Made by a program: the position numbers and the translations under genes. From NCBI GenBank assembly GCA_030248065.1, contig JASAMV010007977.1:1-64000 (forward strand): a stretch of DNA of 64,000 nucleotides, written 5' to 3'. Positions within the stretch are counted from its first letter, which is position 1. Every line of letters begins with the position of its first letter. Positions 50,401 to 62,008 of the stretch are shown one piece after another. Origin of the DNA: Rhynchonema sp. JSB1_4 (Eukaryota > Nematoda > Chromadorea > Monhysterida > Xyalidae). Below the pieces are notes generated by a model that ran no database searches, had not been told where the DNA came from, and worked only from the letters and a program-made list of their open reading frames with translations.

Positions 50401-52885
50401 GATATACACGAAAGCACAGCTCACTGACGCCAGAACATTGGTGGACCACCCAATAAAATATAACAAATGTCGGTACCTAATGCTTGGTGAGCTCAATTGG
50501 TATCCAAAACTACACAGGAGTGTCAGAAGGCGTAGTCACAAAGGCGGATGGGATCAAAAGTGTATCATCCATTGAGGTTCTGCGAGTGCAGGGCGCAATT
50601 TTTTGTTTGAGTTTGCGGCACGTCACATTTGGCATTGTTTATGATCATGCAGGGTTTGCGCCTCACTTGTTTGAACTTGAAGTGTCCCTGCTTATCTGAG
50701 GTTATGATCTACGCACGCCAGGCTGGCACGAACTAAACACCGTGTTCGCTTAGCTGAGGTGAGTGAGCCGCGAGGTTTTTTTTCAGTCGCTTGGTTATGT
50801 TTTTTGGCTGGTTTTTGGAGATTTTCTTCCAAAGTGGTCCGCTACAAAACAGACAAACAATTTGGGCTGGGCAACTCCTGAAGTGGATTAAGGCTGCTTG
50901 ACGCACACGACTCACTTCACGCTCGAACGGTTAACAACAAGTTCTTCATTCGATCATAATATCCCCAGAAGAAAGTTGTGGTTGATGTTTTCGTGTGACG
51001 CACCACTGGGCAATGTGAGCTGTGCAGCTGTGGCTTCGACGTGTTTCACTTATGGGCGGGCGGTGCATCAGGTCATCGTCAGTGTGAATGCCCCACTGGT
51101 AACAGATGCCAGCGATTCTAAACACATGCAAACTCGTTTCGTGACGAAAAATGAAAGTGTAGACGCTCCTCACTGGCCGGTTATGCGTGCAGAAACCAAT
51201 AACACGAAAACATGCAAATCAACAAGTAAAACACCACATCATGTTGCTTTCCCCATCAAACCGCAATGATACCAATTCCCGCTCTGTTTTCAATTTCAAT
51301 TTCCGATCTCGACTGTCCCCCAACAACTAGACAGATTATGCTCCAGCCTGGCACTGGTGTGTGTGTTCGGGCGGACTTAGGTTGAACACGGAAACCGGAA
51401 CACGGAAATATTTCCGTGTTCCGTGTTCCGTGAATATTTTTGAGAATCACGGAACACGGAAATATTTCCGTGCCACGGAACACGGAAATGCTTCAGGCAC
51501 GCAAACGGTGCTTTTGCGGTGGTGATGACAAAAGCCAGCGTGCTGACGTCAAAAGCCCGTGTGTTGACGCAAACAGCAACTACTGACACGGAAATATTTC
51601 CGTGTTCCGTGAATATAAAAAAATCACGGAACACGGAAACCGGAAATATTTCCGTGACACGGAAATATTTCCGTGCACGGGAATCCATGAAACTGGCTTG
51701 TATGTAAATTATTTCCGTGTTCCGGTTTCCGTGTTCAACCTACATAAGTCCGCCCTTCATAAATTCATATGAGGCTCCTTCGTGAAGAACGATAACGCTT
51801 CCTCTGGTCCCTTTGCGATTTTTCAAAGGTTTTCAATCGATCAGCATAAAAAGCCACCGAAGTACACGTTGTGACCGACTGGGTTGATAATTAATGGGTC
51901 CCATTGTGTAACCCAAGGGTGTCCTGGCTCACCATTACAGCAGACACACACACACACACACGCTGTATTGCACCAGCTGCGCGCACGAAAGGTGCCAAAA
52001 CACGGTTGGTGTTATTTTATGTGCAGCTGGAAGCTTTGCGAGCGAAACGAAACGTGAAAAAAACGATTTCAAGATTGTTCCCTTTGACTTTCCCAGGAAT
52101 TCGCATTGTCGTTTTATGCGCTTTTTCGCCAAAATGATCGAACATCAGAACACGCCTGATTTTACAACTGACCGCCTCGCCAGAAAAACTGTGTCGAAAA
52201 TGATCTAGGGCCGGTCGTAATCGCGCGGGCACCATAAAAGTTCATCGCTCATTTTAGTATCCAAACGGGAACAAAAACAGAAGCCAAACAACTATCCTCC
52301 CGCTGTTTGTAAAATAAGCGCTCCATCAGAAATGTGAACCGTATGTTACGCGCAGAAATTACTATAAAACGAAGTCACCCTATGAGATGAAAAACTGCTA
52401 AGGGGTTCAGTTTGGGTTCCTTTGTCACAAATTACATAAGACCAGAACTTTAGTCACTCCACGTTTTGTGCAACGGCTTTGTAGATCCTCGATTCTCGTG
52501 CTGTGTTTACAGGGCCATTGGTCATTTTAGTCCCCGGCCGTTTTAGCCTACCGCATATTGTGACAGCACCGCCACGTTATCTGCAAAGGTTCAATCTTGT
52601 GTGTAGTCACACGTGTACATGAAACATACTATACATGTGGTACTGATATCTGACTTGCTAATGGTTAATGGATCACTTATGTTACTCAACAAAATGTTTC
52701 CAGACTTGGCTCCTTGTTGCTTCACGAATGATGACCGCTTTTACACAAAAACTGCAAACATTTCCGGCTTCAAACTTATGGATGTTTGTCGTTTGTAAAA
52801 TTGCAGAAGTAATACAATGAAAGCCAGATTCCACATGACCACGAATGTGTGAAACATCAACCACGTCTTCACTGCAATTACTGCC
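47411..52885. other. 5.5-kb gene-poor region between divergent channel and Ly6-like genes
   Basis: I found no exon with a recognisable domain on either strand; open frames here are short and unsupported. It contains (GTAT)n near 49183-49212, (AC)n at 51947-51963 and the family N element at 51369-51755. The two flanking genes point away from each other, so this region probably holds both promoters. Confidence 0.5.
51369..51755. mobile_element. TIR element family N, copy 2
   Basis: Left terminus GGGCGGACTTAGGTTGAACA, right terminus TTCAACCTACATAAGTCCGC plus CC. The interior has repeated ACGGAAATATTTCCGT palindromes and near-copies of ACGGAACACGGAA. Better preserved than the 26.5-kb copy. Confidence 0.85.
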
Positions 52886-54512
52886 ATGTGCCTTCCCGTG
52901 CTGTTCATCAGTCTACTTCTCGTGCCTTTCTGTTCTTCGGCTCAAGAGTTGACGTGTTACGTTCCCGTCAGTCTCACCAAGCCACCACAGCCCGGCATCA
53001 CATGTCGTGGGTCATACTGCTTCGAGAAAACACCACTCAGCAAGTTGGTTCCTTTCACTTGGTTACACGTTCGTTAGTCAAAACGCCAGCTTGAAGCAGT
53101 TTGACCGGGATGAATCTTGGTGATCGCTTCAATCCGGATCGGTTCCACTTTTTTCATTTTCGGATCTTTTTGTTGCTGCGACAAAATTTTTAACCATCGC
53201 CAACGTATTTTATTGGTTGTTTCGGAGCACGTGCTACGCCGCATTTTAGCATCGGTTCTACGATTTTAGCGACATCGGTGAACCTCAAAGTAACATTTAA
53301 GGTCGGTTTATACTCTGACTGCCTAGCAGTAGCAGTCAGAAATTTGTGACTGCTCGTTTCGGTGAGCTCGTTAACAGAGCAAGAACAGTAGACAGCAGGT
53401 AGCGGTCAATGGACAGAGCGGAGCAGGCAATCACCACAAGCAATCACTGCCTTGCCGGGCACTTCTGCGTGGTAGTGACTTCTCCGGATTTTGACTTCTA
53501 CTTCCCGGAAGTCAGAAGTATAAGTCGACGTTTATTCAAAAGATCACGGGACCAATACCGTGGACCTCAAACTTATAGCACATCGATGGGCATGACAACA
53601 AACCCATGTGATAATTTGTGACACTTTTGCGTCTCAAGTCTCCCCCTCTTTCAGCCGCAGTCTGCTGTCACGTGACTGCGATGGTCGAGCCGAACGTTGG
53701 TGCGATGGATACACAGGGCTGGCTGATGTTTCAATGCCAGCAGTTGGGTACAAATGTGGACGCACAAGCACTGCGTATGTGTGTTGTTGTGCCAGCAATG
53801 ACTGCAACAATGGGACACAGGTGCGACATGGGGGATGGTGCACTGGCTGAGAATCATCAGCCGCTTAGAACAGATTCTGTCAGACCACACGGTGCTGTAT
53901 GTATTTCTAGAAGCTCGATCTGAGGCCTTAAAATCAGCTATTATTTTACCCTATAACCACTAACAACAGAGAGACTCAGACCGGAGTGCACTTTGTTGGC
54001 GCACTGTTGTGTTCAGTCACAACACAAAGTGTCCGGCGTTGCCTGTTCCCGGATCACAAGGCAAGTCCATGCGATGGACTTGCCTTCAAAGTTGATATGG
54101 TCCTGAATGCACATACATAATAGCTAGCGCGGATCTGATCCAAAATGTTCTGAATGCTCTAACGCACACGGCGCTCTCATGAAGGACGCTCTCGCTGACT
54201 TCGGCAAGGTGCAAACCGGTCTGAACATTTCAATCTGGAATCAGGTGGACATACATAATTCCATCGAAATCCTACTTGTGCATAACCTAATCGAAGTCGA
54301 CGGGGATTTCTTCGTCACTTGATCTTTATACTTGCCGAAAATGATAGAACTGTCAGAAAAATTTATCAAAAATTTCTTTTTTTCAGGTGATGACTCACGC
54401 ACGCAGTATGCGAGCATCGATGTCAATGGTCAGCGATGGAGCTCGGTTGCAGACTTGCACCTACAATTATATACTATTGACTATTGTTGTCATTTTTCTG
54501 ATACTCACATGA
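52886..54512 (+). CDS. Small cysteine-rich Ly6/ET-module-like surface protein, 4 exons, about 188 aa
   Basis: Exons 52886-53043, 53655-53820, 54128-54244 and 54387-54512, all in phase. Signal peptide (VLFISLLLVPFCSSA), then the mature start ELTCYVPV with C-x-G-x-x-C, and exon 2 ending YVCCCASNDCNN, the CC...CN signature of three-finger/ET proteins. Exon 3 (CSECSNAHGALMKD) is less certain because its acceptor is weak. Exon 4 ends in a hydrophobic helix (YNYILLTIVVIFLILT) followed by stop TGA 54510, giving a C-terminal membrane anchor or GPI signal. Exons 1-2 are firm, 3-4 are likely. No specific family member is recognised. Confidence 0.7.
54058..54086. repeat. Perfect 13-bp stem hairpin
   Basis: AAGGCAAGTCCAT, a 3-base GCG loop, then ATGGACTTGCCTT. 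It lies in the intron before exon 3 of the Ly6-like gene. It could be a chance or regulatory stem; no RNA gene is recognised. Confidence 0.7.
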
Positions 54513-57500
54513 TTAAAAACGATTGGATTGTGGTCGACTACATTTCCCGTATACTGTGAAACATCAGCCGACCGTGTCAACTTGAGTTTTTCACGTGCCT
54601 GAACTAACAATAACGACCAATTTGACTAAACGACTATGATGGTCGAACATGAGATAAATACTCGTTGATGATAGTAATAAATGATATTGGACAGATGTCA
54701 CATTATATTCGCTTCTATGCGCCTTCTCAAAATCTGATGTCTTTTATACTTCTCCAATACTTTTAGCATACAAAGGAACAGTTACGGCGAATGCAGCTAA
54801 ACTTTTCATGAAATAATTTGCATTGGATATAGTAACCTTACCCACTGTGACCGAAATTTTCTATGGTTGCTATGTAATTAAGGTATTCATATTCCACTTA
54901 AGAACTACATTTTATGGCCTGCGGCATATACTTCGACAGGACAACCATATATAATTAAATGGAACACCGTTGTGCCTAAATTTGAAAATAAATATACAGT
55001 ACATGCCACCAACATGAACAAAACCGTTCCAGATCTTATGCCTCTATTTCAGCTGGAACTGCATTCTTTTCCAATGTCCACTACACACGGTATTCAGCTG
55101 AACACACATGGTGGTCTTCAGAAAATAAAAAACAAAAACGCGTTTTCAGAATAGTCAACTTGATCAAGACAGAGTGCATTTTTCTTCGAAATGAGTGGAA
55201 GTTACCTGTCACTGCGAAAGCCACATTTCGGTTATTGCTTCATTTTTTTGCATTGACTTGAAGAGGTACATACCATAGTTTTGTAACTACTTGAATGATT
55301 CTTATATTTCTTTGTTCCCGCGTTTTCACGTACATAGTTGGAGTTGTGCGCATGGGTATTCGTGAAATGCAACTAAAAACTGCTGTTTTTGTATCAATTG
55401 ATTGGGATAGGATCTCTCAGTTGCATGATGTGCAGCATAAACATGGGAAGCGCGATTTGCACGTTTCTCACATCTGAGCCCCATTTCGCGCCATGCTATG
55501 TTTGCGTGGGTGTTTCATGGCAGGTGCAACGCACATTTTGAAAAGATTCAATGCAATTATCCGAGCGCAATTAGGCGCCCATGCTTCGCGTTCTAATAAA
55601 TCGCCCCCAGTTCCGCAGACTATGTGCATCAAAATCAAAGTTGTGGTCGTTGCGACTTTCACTATAGCCAAGTGACGATACCACCAGGGTAAATCACCAC
55701 CAGCGCGCGTGACTGGCATCATTTTAGGAGGTGCAAATAAATTATATATACAACTAAAACTAAAAAAAGTGTGTTTCCGCCAGTCACAATTTCGATTGAC
55801 TGTTGTGGATTTTTGCAACTTTACATAGTCAGCATCATCACATTGTCATTCATGATGTGGTTCAGTTCAAACGTCACATTTTGCTGTGTATACGTGATGG
55901 TCCAGGGCTATGATTCTGCAAAAACTGTGCTGACACTATCACACGTTGACATTCCCACACTGTTTACAGTATGTGTCTCCCTTTGTCCCTGAGCACAAGT
56001 TACTTGTGTACCAAACCACGAACCAGGACCAGAAGCCACCCTGCGACCATTACAACGTGCCAGTTGTGTCCCGTTGTTCTTTATATCGTCATGTTTGAGA
56101 ACACGCCCTGGAACGTCGGCCCGGTTCGGCCCTGCAAAATCATTTTGACATCACGGTAACGTTGTTGAGATGGATCACACTGCATGTGCTGTTAAATTAG
56201 AATGTATCCGGTCAGTCACAGGCTGCTAAAGATGTGTCTCACAGCCTAATGTACTGAATGAATACACATGCCATACCATGTACTCGTCTGTTTCGACCTG
56301 CTTTCGCAGACATTCCGAGGCGCCAGAGCTCGTCAGTGCGAACGCTTTTGGCATAATTGCCTCAAAAAAGTCCCACCAGCAGATCTTATTGCTGAGCTGT
56401 AACATCACTGTACCTATAAAATACCTTGTCATAATATCGGCGCGGAAGCCTTTCCAAAAAAAAAACTGAGGAAACTTGTCCATTTTTCCAGTGCCCGGAA
56501 GCAACTACAACTTGTAACAACATGTGCGGCTCACAAAATTGCCCCTGCCCGACTTATCAATTCGAAACGGATACAAAAACAACTGAAGGAAATGTATAAT
56601 ATGATGTCATCAGGTGCTCGTGGTTGGCTGGTGCGACTGGTTAGTGCTTCATTTCTCACACACAAGTATAAGTGTCTTGCAAACCAAAACAACAATCCTT
56701 TAATGGCAATGTGTCTTGCTAGCTGTGTTTACCCCACTAATGGTTGAAAGGTATTGTATGTAGCTTTTTCAAAATTTGTTTATGGTTAGGAGTTGATTAA
56801 TGCAGTCAGCGTGTAGGCAATTTTCCGTTTTTTTCACGTGTCGTATAATTTGTGCTATCACTTGACGTAATGAGCTACCTTCTCCATTCGTGCTTCAAAT
56901 CGGAGCGTGAAATTTTTCTTAATCACGAAGGATGTGAGAGCAGCAGACAGTGTAACGTGAAACAAACTTGCGGCGACATCATTGTGGTATGCACACATTT
57001 TTGTGCCCACATAAATTGAGTAAACAAACGAGCGTGGTTGCTTCACGGGGTTTCCACAGTCACGTGGGGAATTCATGCAGCTAATCAACGAACTCTGAGA
57101 TTATACAGTCAACCAAAGTTATGCCACGGTAGATACATGTACCTAATCATGCAACATCCTGAAGTGAGGCACGTCTCGTCCTTTATCGGATAACGGATAC
57201 ACGATACACCTACGTATGTATCACAAGCGCCACGTCACGGATATCATTATCAATACGCGTGTCGTTGCAGATCACGTCATGTTGCTTCTTTTTGCTTGAT
57301 TCACAGTGCCGTAAATCACCACACTATTTATAGTCGATTAGCAACGCCATCGCTAACGTGAACCTGTGATTTCAATTCACGTTAGATTTTCATGTTTTTC
57401 TAACAGGATTTGCCACATTGCCTGCGGGCGTTTGCATTCACCTGGCACTGGAGGTGCAAAAACTCAAATAAAATAAATAAAAAAAATAAATCGAAATGAT

Positions 57501-58132
57501 TAGATCATTATTCATTCATAAAGTTTATCTGGAGTAAACCTCGCGTGTGCAATTTTGATAAAACTTCCTGCGATCTTTAACTCGGTCTTGGTGTCGGAAG
57601 AAGGTTTGGTTCAGTCGTTTCTGTACCTCGAAGTTTCTTTGTTTGTGTCCATTGCGAGGATCTCGTCATAACTTCGTGAAGCTCTACATGTATAATTTAG
57701 CACGATTATACCGTTAGTTGATGAACCCGTTAATAACATAAATGCAGGGATAAGAAGCTCATCATTGAGGCACTTATGGCTGTGATGAAAACTAACATTC
57801 TCACATATAGGTTTATCAATAGGCTGGTGGGACTGAACAGTCCAGACATGGTCCCTGATAAAAATTCAATTTACTTAACTAAAATAAACATCTACGCAGC
57901 GGACATTTTTCTTTCGACCTAATGCAATGCAAATACTTACAAGCTCGCTTAGCCACGCACTGTATCTGTTTTTTTGAAACTGTAGGCACTAAAATTATGC
58001 CCCCTGGTAAAACAATTACAACCTCGGAGTGGTTTTTGGAAAACGTCATGAATCACGTGCTTGTTTTCTTGTTTCCCCCGAAACCATGGTATACATAAAC
58101 CCAACCTAATGTCACTGTCCCCCACAATAATC
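54513..58132. other. 3.6-kb region without a confident gene
   Basis: AT-rich. Possible orphan exon near 56491-56600: an acceptor TTTTTCCAG precedes a cysteine-rich stretch (CNNMCGSQNCPCPTYQFE) ending in TAA; I could not connect it to other exons. A hydrophobic frame at 55771-55992 has no domain. I see no tRNA or structured RNA. Confidence 0.35.
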
Positions 58133-61100
58133 ATGGCTTCCCCGTTAATTTCTACGTATGCAGTTGCAGCAGTCGCACGTAACAGCGACAACGTCAGTGA
58201 CGAAATCATCAAGATGGACTACTACCTGCCACTCAATTTCTACGCGCACGAGCACACGGTGAACGACATGCACAATCACACAATGGACTGTGGCCAGTTC
58301 TGTCCCAACTACACGCAACAGCACTGGTTGTTCAACATGGTGTTCTATTTCGGCAGTGCCTGTTCGCTGGTCAGTGTCGTTGAGAACGTGCTCATATTCT
58401 ACGCGTTGTTGTGCGACAAAGCCACCACCCAGTCATATCATTTGTTCGTGTTGCTTTGGGCCGTATTCGATGCCCTCGTCTCTGCTTGTTACATACCAGG
58501 TGAGTACTGTTTGTTGAGTCAATTTGCATGCAGTATATGGGCATGGTTTGCTTCGTCAAAGATCGGCTGGTAACCGGACGATTCCCCTTTCCTCGCGACG
58601 ATACCTCCTTGATAAAATCGATATTCTAACAAATATATCGGGGAACCAACGTGCCATTGGCAAGAGCCCTGGCCCATTGTAGTAGGTAATTGTTTGGCTT
58701 TGTTGTTGTTGGCACTGTGTAGGTGCTTGACCCTGGTATTTGGCTTCGGAAGAACATATTGGGACATTAACTTCAACATCTAGTCAGATACAATAGTATG
58801 GTCGTGGCAAGCCATACGTGTCCAACCGGTGCCATTCATGACCGGCGTGATTAAACCTGCGCAGTCTTGACTATTTCTTGCGACCGGCGGTGTTTGTGGC
58901 CGGTTCCATCTTGCTCGCGCTGATTGGCTGCCCAAAAATCAATGCTGTATGCTTTGCTCGCCGGTTGGAGGTTGGACACGGGTTACCACGACGGTACTTA
59001 CTACATTAGTTGATGTTTCGTTCACTGCTTTGGAGAGCAGTTAATAAATATTCACGTTATGAATTTGGATTGGATAACATCGGCCAGTACCAAACGCGGT
59101 GATCGGATCTGCCTCCATCACATCACGTTTTGTCCCAAAAACTATGTAGGAAATTTTACACTTTTGCCCATTTGGTGACATCAGTAAATGTCTAAATTAA
59201 AAGGCACTACGCCAAGTTTGATATACATAAGTAATTGATTCAGTGCTTGTCCACATTGCAGTGATCGTGGTTGACTTGGCCAAAGACCAGTTAGATTCCA
59301 AATGGCTGTCCGAGCTGTGGAGACACTACTATTCAGTGGGCCTGACGGCAGTCAACGTCGCGCTCACAGCCATCTGCTATTTGATTGTTGGACTGCAATT
59401 CGAGCGATATCTGATGACCACCAAAGCGGCCAAATGGCACAAGTTCATCAAAGGCAATCGCGTTCGCATTTGTGTCGGCGCCATTGCATTGGCGTTCGTT
59501 ATGAAGGCGCCAATCATTATGGAGTTCACTGTGAGTTGAAATGCGGTCACTTTTGGGGTTAACAATCCGTTTAGGCAACTGCTCCGAAACTATGAACGTC
59601 TTCCGACTTTCGGTTTTGTTAGCCCGAGTCTCTGATCTGACTGTATTTGCATCGAAGACTAAAATCCCTGTGTGCGACGGCTGAGTCCATGGACCCATAA
59701 TCGGTCCCGCAAAAGCTCAAGCCGTAAACGGATAAGTCTGGCGCTCAAGATGAACTCAAGAGTGAGTCTTATCGTAGCTGCGCCGATCCCGAAACCTCGC
59801 ACGGACCCGAAAACATCCGGTCTAAAATCCTGAACCTGAAGCGTCGCTGAGTGCACAAAAAATGGTCGTTCCAGCGCACACTGTACTCAGTTTCGGGTTC
59901 GGCATCATTCAATGTTACAGTCTTGTTATATGCCAGGTTCTCGCCAGTGCGAATATTTAGACGCTTTGCCTATTTTCAACAACCATTCATAGGTTCCATC
60001 CAATCAAACGGACGATTGTGGCAATCCGTCCTACAACGTCTACCCAACGAGTTTCACGCGTGGCTCCGCCTATTCCATCTATCGATTCTACATGCGCAAC
60101 ATTTTCACCGTTTTTGTGCCGTTTGCGCTGTTGTCGTTCTTCAATATCAGAATTGTGTGCGCGCTCAGGCAGCTGACGCGGCAGGCGTCACTGTTCAGAT
60201 TCGCTAACACCATGCACAAGGTATACGTGTGAGTGTGAAACATCAGTTCAGTCTGTGCCTCTTGGTAATGTTTCAGTTTACGTATTTATTGTTTGCAGAG
60301 ACGCGCACGTGCAGCCACGCACACGTTTGTGATCATTGTGGGCACTTATTTGGTACGTTGGATTCTTGACCGATCATGTTTTAAGCCGAAACTGTCACAT
60401 TGCAGCTGAACAGTTGCCAGTTTTCAACGGCGGTCCACCAGGTCATCATCAACGTGACCATCGGTTTCAAATTTGGTGGTCATTTCTGGTCACATCAATG
60501 TGCCAAACTGATTGTCTTGCCACCACGTTTGCTATAAGTCGGATTCTAATTTCGCTGCCTAATTAAATTTTTCAGGCGCACAGAAACTCTCGTTCGAAGT
60601 CGAAGAAGGCATCAGGCTCAACACGCACTCAACAAGCCACGCAGCTGGCTCGTGTGCATTTCCAGTATTTCATATTGTTTCAGTTACCCAAGATGTTGTG
60701 TCAGCTGAGTGGCTTGTTGACTGTGTGTTGAGCTTGATGCCTGCTTCGACTTAGAACATGAGTTTTCTTGCTTATGTAAAATGCATCAGACAGCAAAATT
60801 ATAAAATATCAAACCAACATTGAAATAAGACACTGCTAAATGAAACCCATTTGTGGCCGAATTGAGACCCAATTCAGATCAGCAACCTTCTCAACGTGTT
60901 CATCACAGCGTGGGAGCACATCGACATGGACTCCCTGTTGACCGACCAGTACTGCACCTTCTACCTCATGAGCGCCGACGTTGTGTCGCTGCTCACAATC
61001 ATCCAATGCTCCCTGCGGCTGCCCATCTATTTCTTTTTCAACGAGGACCTTCGCATCTGCATCGGTACCGCCTGGTGGCGACTGTTTGGCAGCAAAAACA

Positions 61101-62008
61101 GTGAATTACGCTATCGCATCTCAGTGTGGCGTCAGAAGGCCAAAACGGTGCAGAATCCCCTGAAAGACGGAAGTAATCACCAGAACCCTTCGTTACTTGT
61201 GGGCGGCGAAAACAGTGCACGCTGCTCAGATGGCAACCGACTGGGTGATGTTTCACAGGCGAAACGACACTCAATTGTGTGCACGTCGCAGTACGATGCA
61301 GCTGTGATACTGTTGGCGTTGAAAGATCCGACTGAGGAGGAGTCAAGTGTGAAAGTGCTGCCGGTGGAACAGACCGATGGAAAGTGGCAGGGACTCAGAC
61401 GCATTCAGGTTGGTAGTGTTGGTTGTAGGTGAATAGCCACCACTGGTTTGCATCAAACTTGGTTCTACATACAGTACAGTATCCGTGCGAACTGTTGTGC
61501 GAAGCAAACTCGAGAACGGCGTAAACTATAGAACGCGCGTTGAACTGACCTTCTGTCTGATGTCAAACTGGTTGCACACACCACCCATCAAACTAAAATA
61601 TAAACCGCTGTTGTTTTCATCACCGTGGAAAAGCAACAGAACATCATCAGTGCAACTGTGTGGCAATGCATGTGACACAAGCACACCCATGAAACATCAC
61701 CATCCCACAATCCCTACTTCCAGATCACGCACAACGAGAATCGTGAACGTAACGGCAGTCTGCCGTGTGCGGTGGACCAATTTCGGCGCCTCCATAAACC
61801 TCGTTCCGGTTCACTACATCCACAAACTCATCTATCGGGTCGCACTGCGCCACCTGGGACCGGGACCCAATCCGCGTTGAGTAACTCTAGCGAACGACTA
61901 CCGTTGTTACCGATTAAGCGTCTGATACAGTCGACATCCGAAGTGATGGTCAGCGTGCAACAATGCACTGGGGCCCGGACACCGGACAATGATGTCGTGT
62001 TTGTGTGA
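58133..62008 (+). CDS. Class A (rhodopsin-like) GPCR, nematode peptide-receptor type, 6 exons, about 577 aa
   Basis: Seven-helix plasma-membrane receptor. Exons 58133-58499, 59262-59530, 59993-60220, 60299-60352, 60878-61408, 61724-62008, all in phase. Extracellular N-terminus with NYT glycosylation site; TM1 LVSVVENVLIFYALL; TM2 HLFVLLWAVFDALVSA; TM3 ending in ERY (in place of DRY); TM4 IALAFVMKAPIIM; TM5 NIFTVFVPFALLSFFNIR; TM6 THTFVIIVGTYLISNLLN; TM7 LLTIIQCSLRLPIYFFFN (replacing the usual NPxxY). A 220-residue cytoplasmic tail ends DVVFV, which fits a class II PDZ ligand. Pattern resembles nematode FMRFamide-type receptors; the ligand is not deducible. An upstream in-frame ATG at 58109 is an alternative start. 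Confidence 0.88.
59091..59223. mobile_element. Intronic inverted-repeat MITE (family M), copy 6
   Basis: Left end CAAACGCGGTGATCGGATCT, right end ACGCCAAGTTTGATA. Short, decayed copy in GPCR intron 1 (58500-59261). Confidence 0.55.

Larger units (their letters stand above)
20626..61699. promoter_or_regulatory. Dispersed TGATGTTTCA motif set (24 exact copies)
   Basis: Plus-strand starts: 20626, 21165, 22640, 25820, 31248, 32080, 33390, 34792, 35286, 38195, 39031, 41552, 53724, 61246. Minus-strand copies (plus coordinates of the 10-mer): 20839, 35634, 38625, 38917, 40403, 41713, 52850, 54557, 60236, 61690. Many one-base variants also occur (for example 21451, 35670, 36537, 40241, 59008). None falls in 1-20.6 kb or 42-52.8 kb. 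The 3' seven bases TGTTTCA match the core of the C. elegans 21U-RNA upstream motif (CTGTTTCA). Function is inferred, not shown. Confidence 0.5.
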
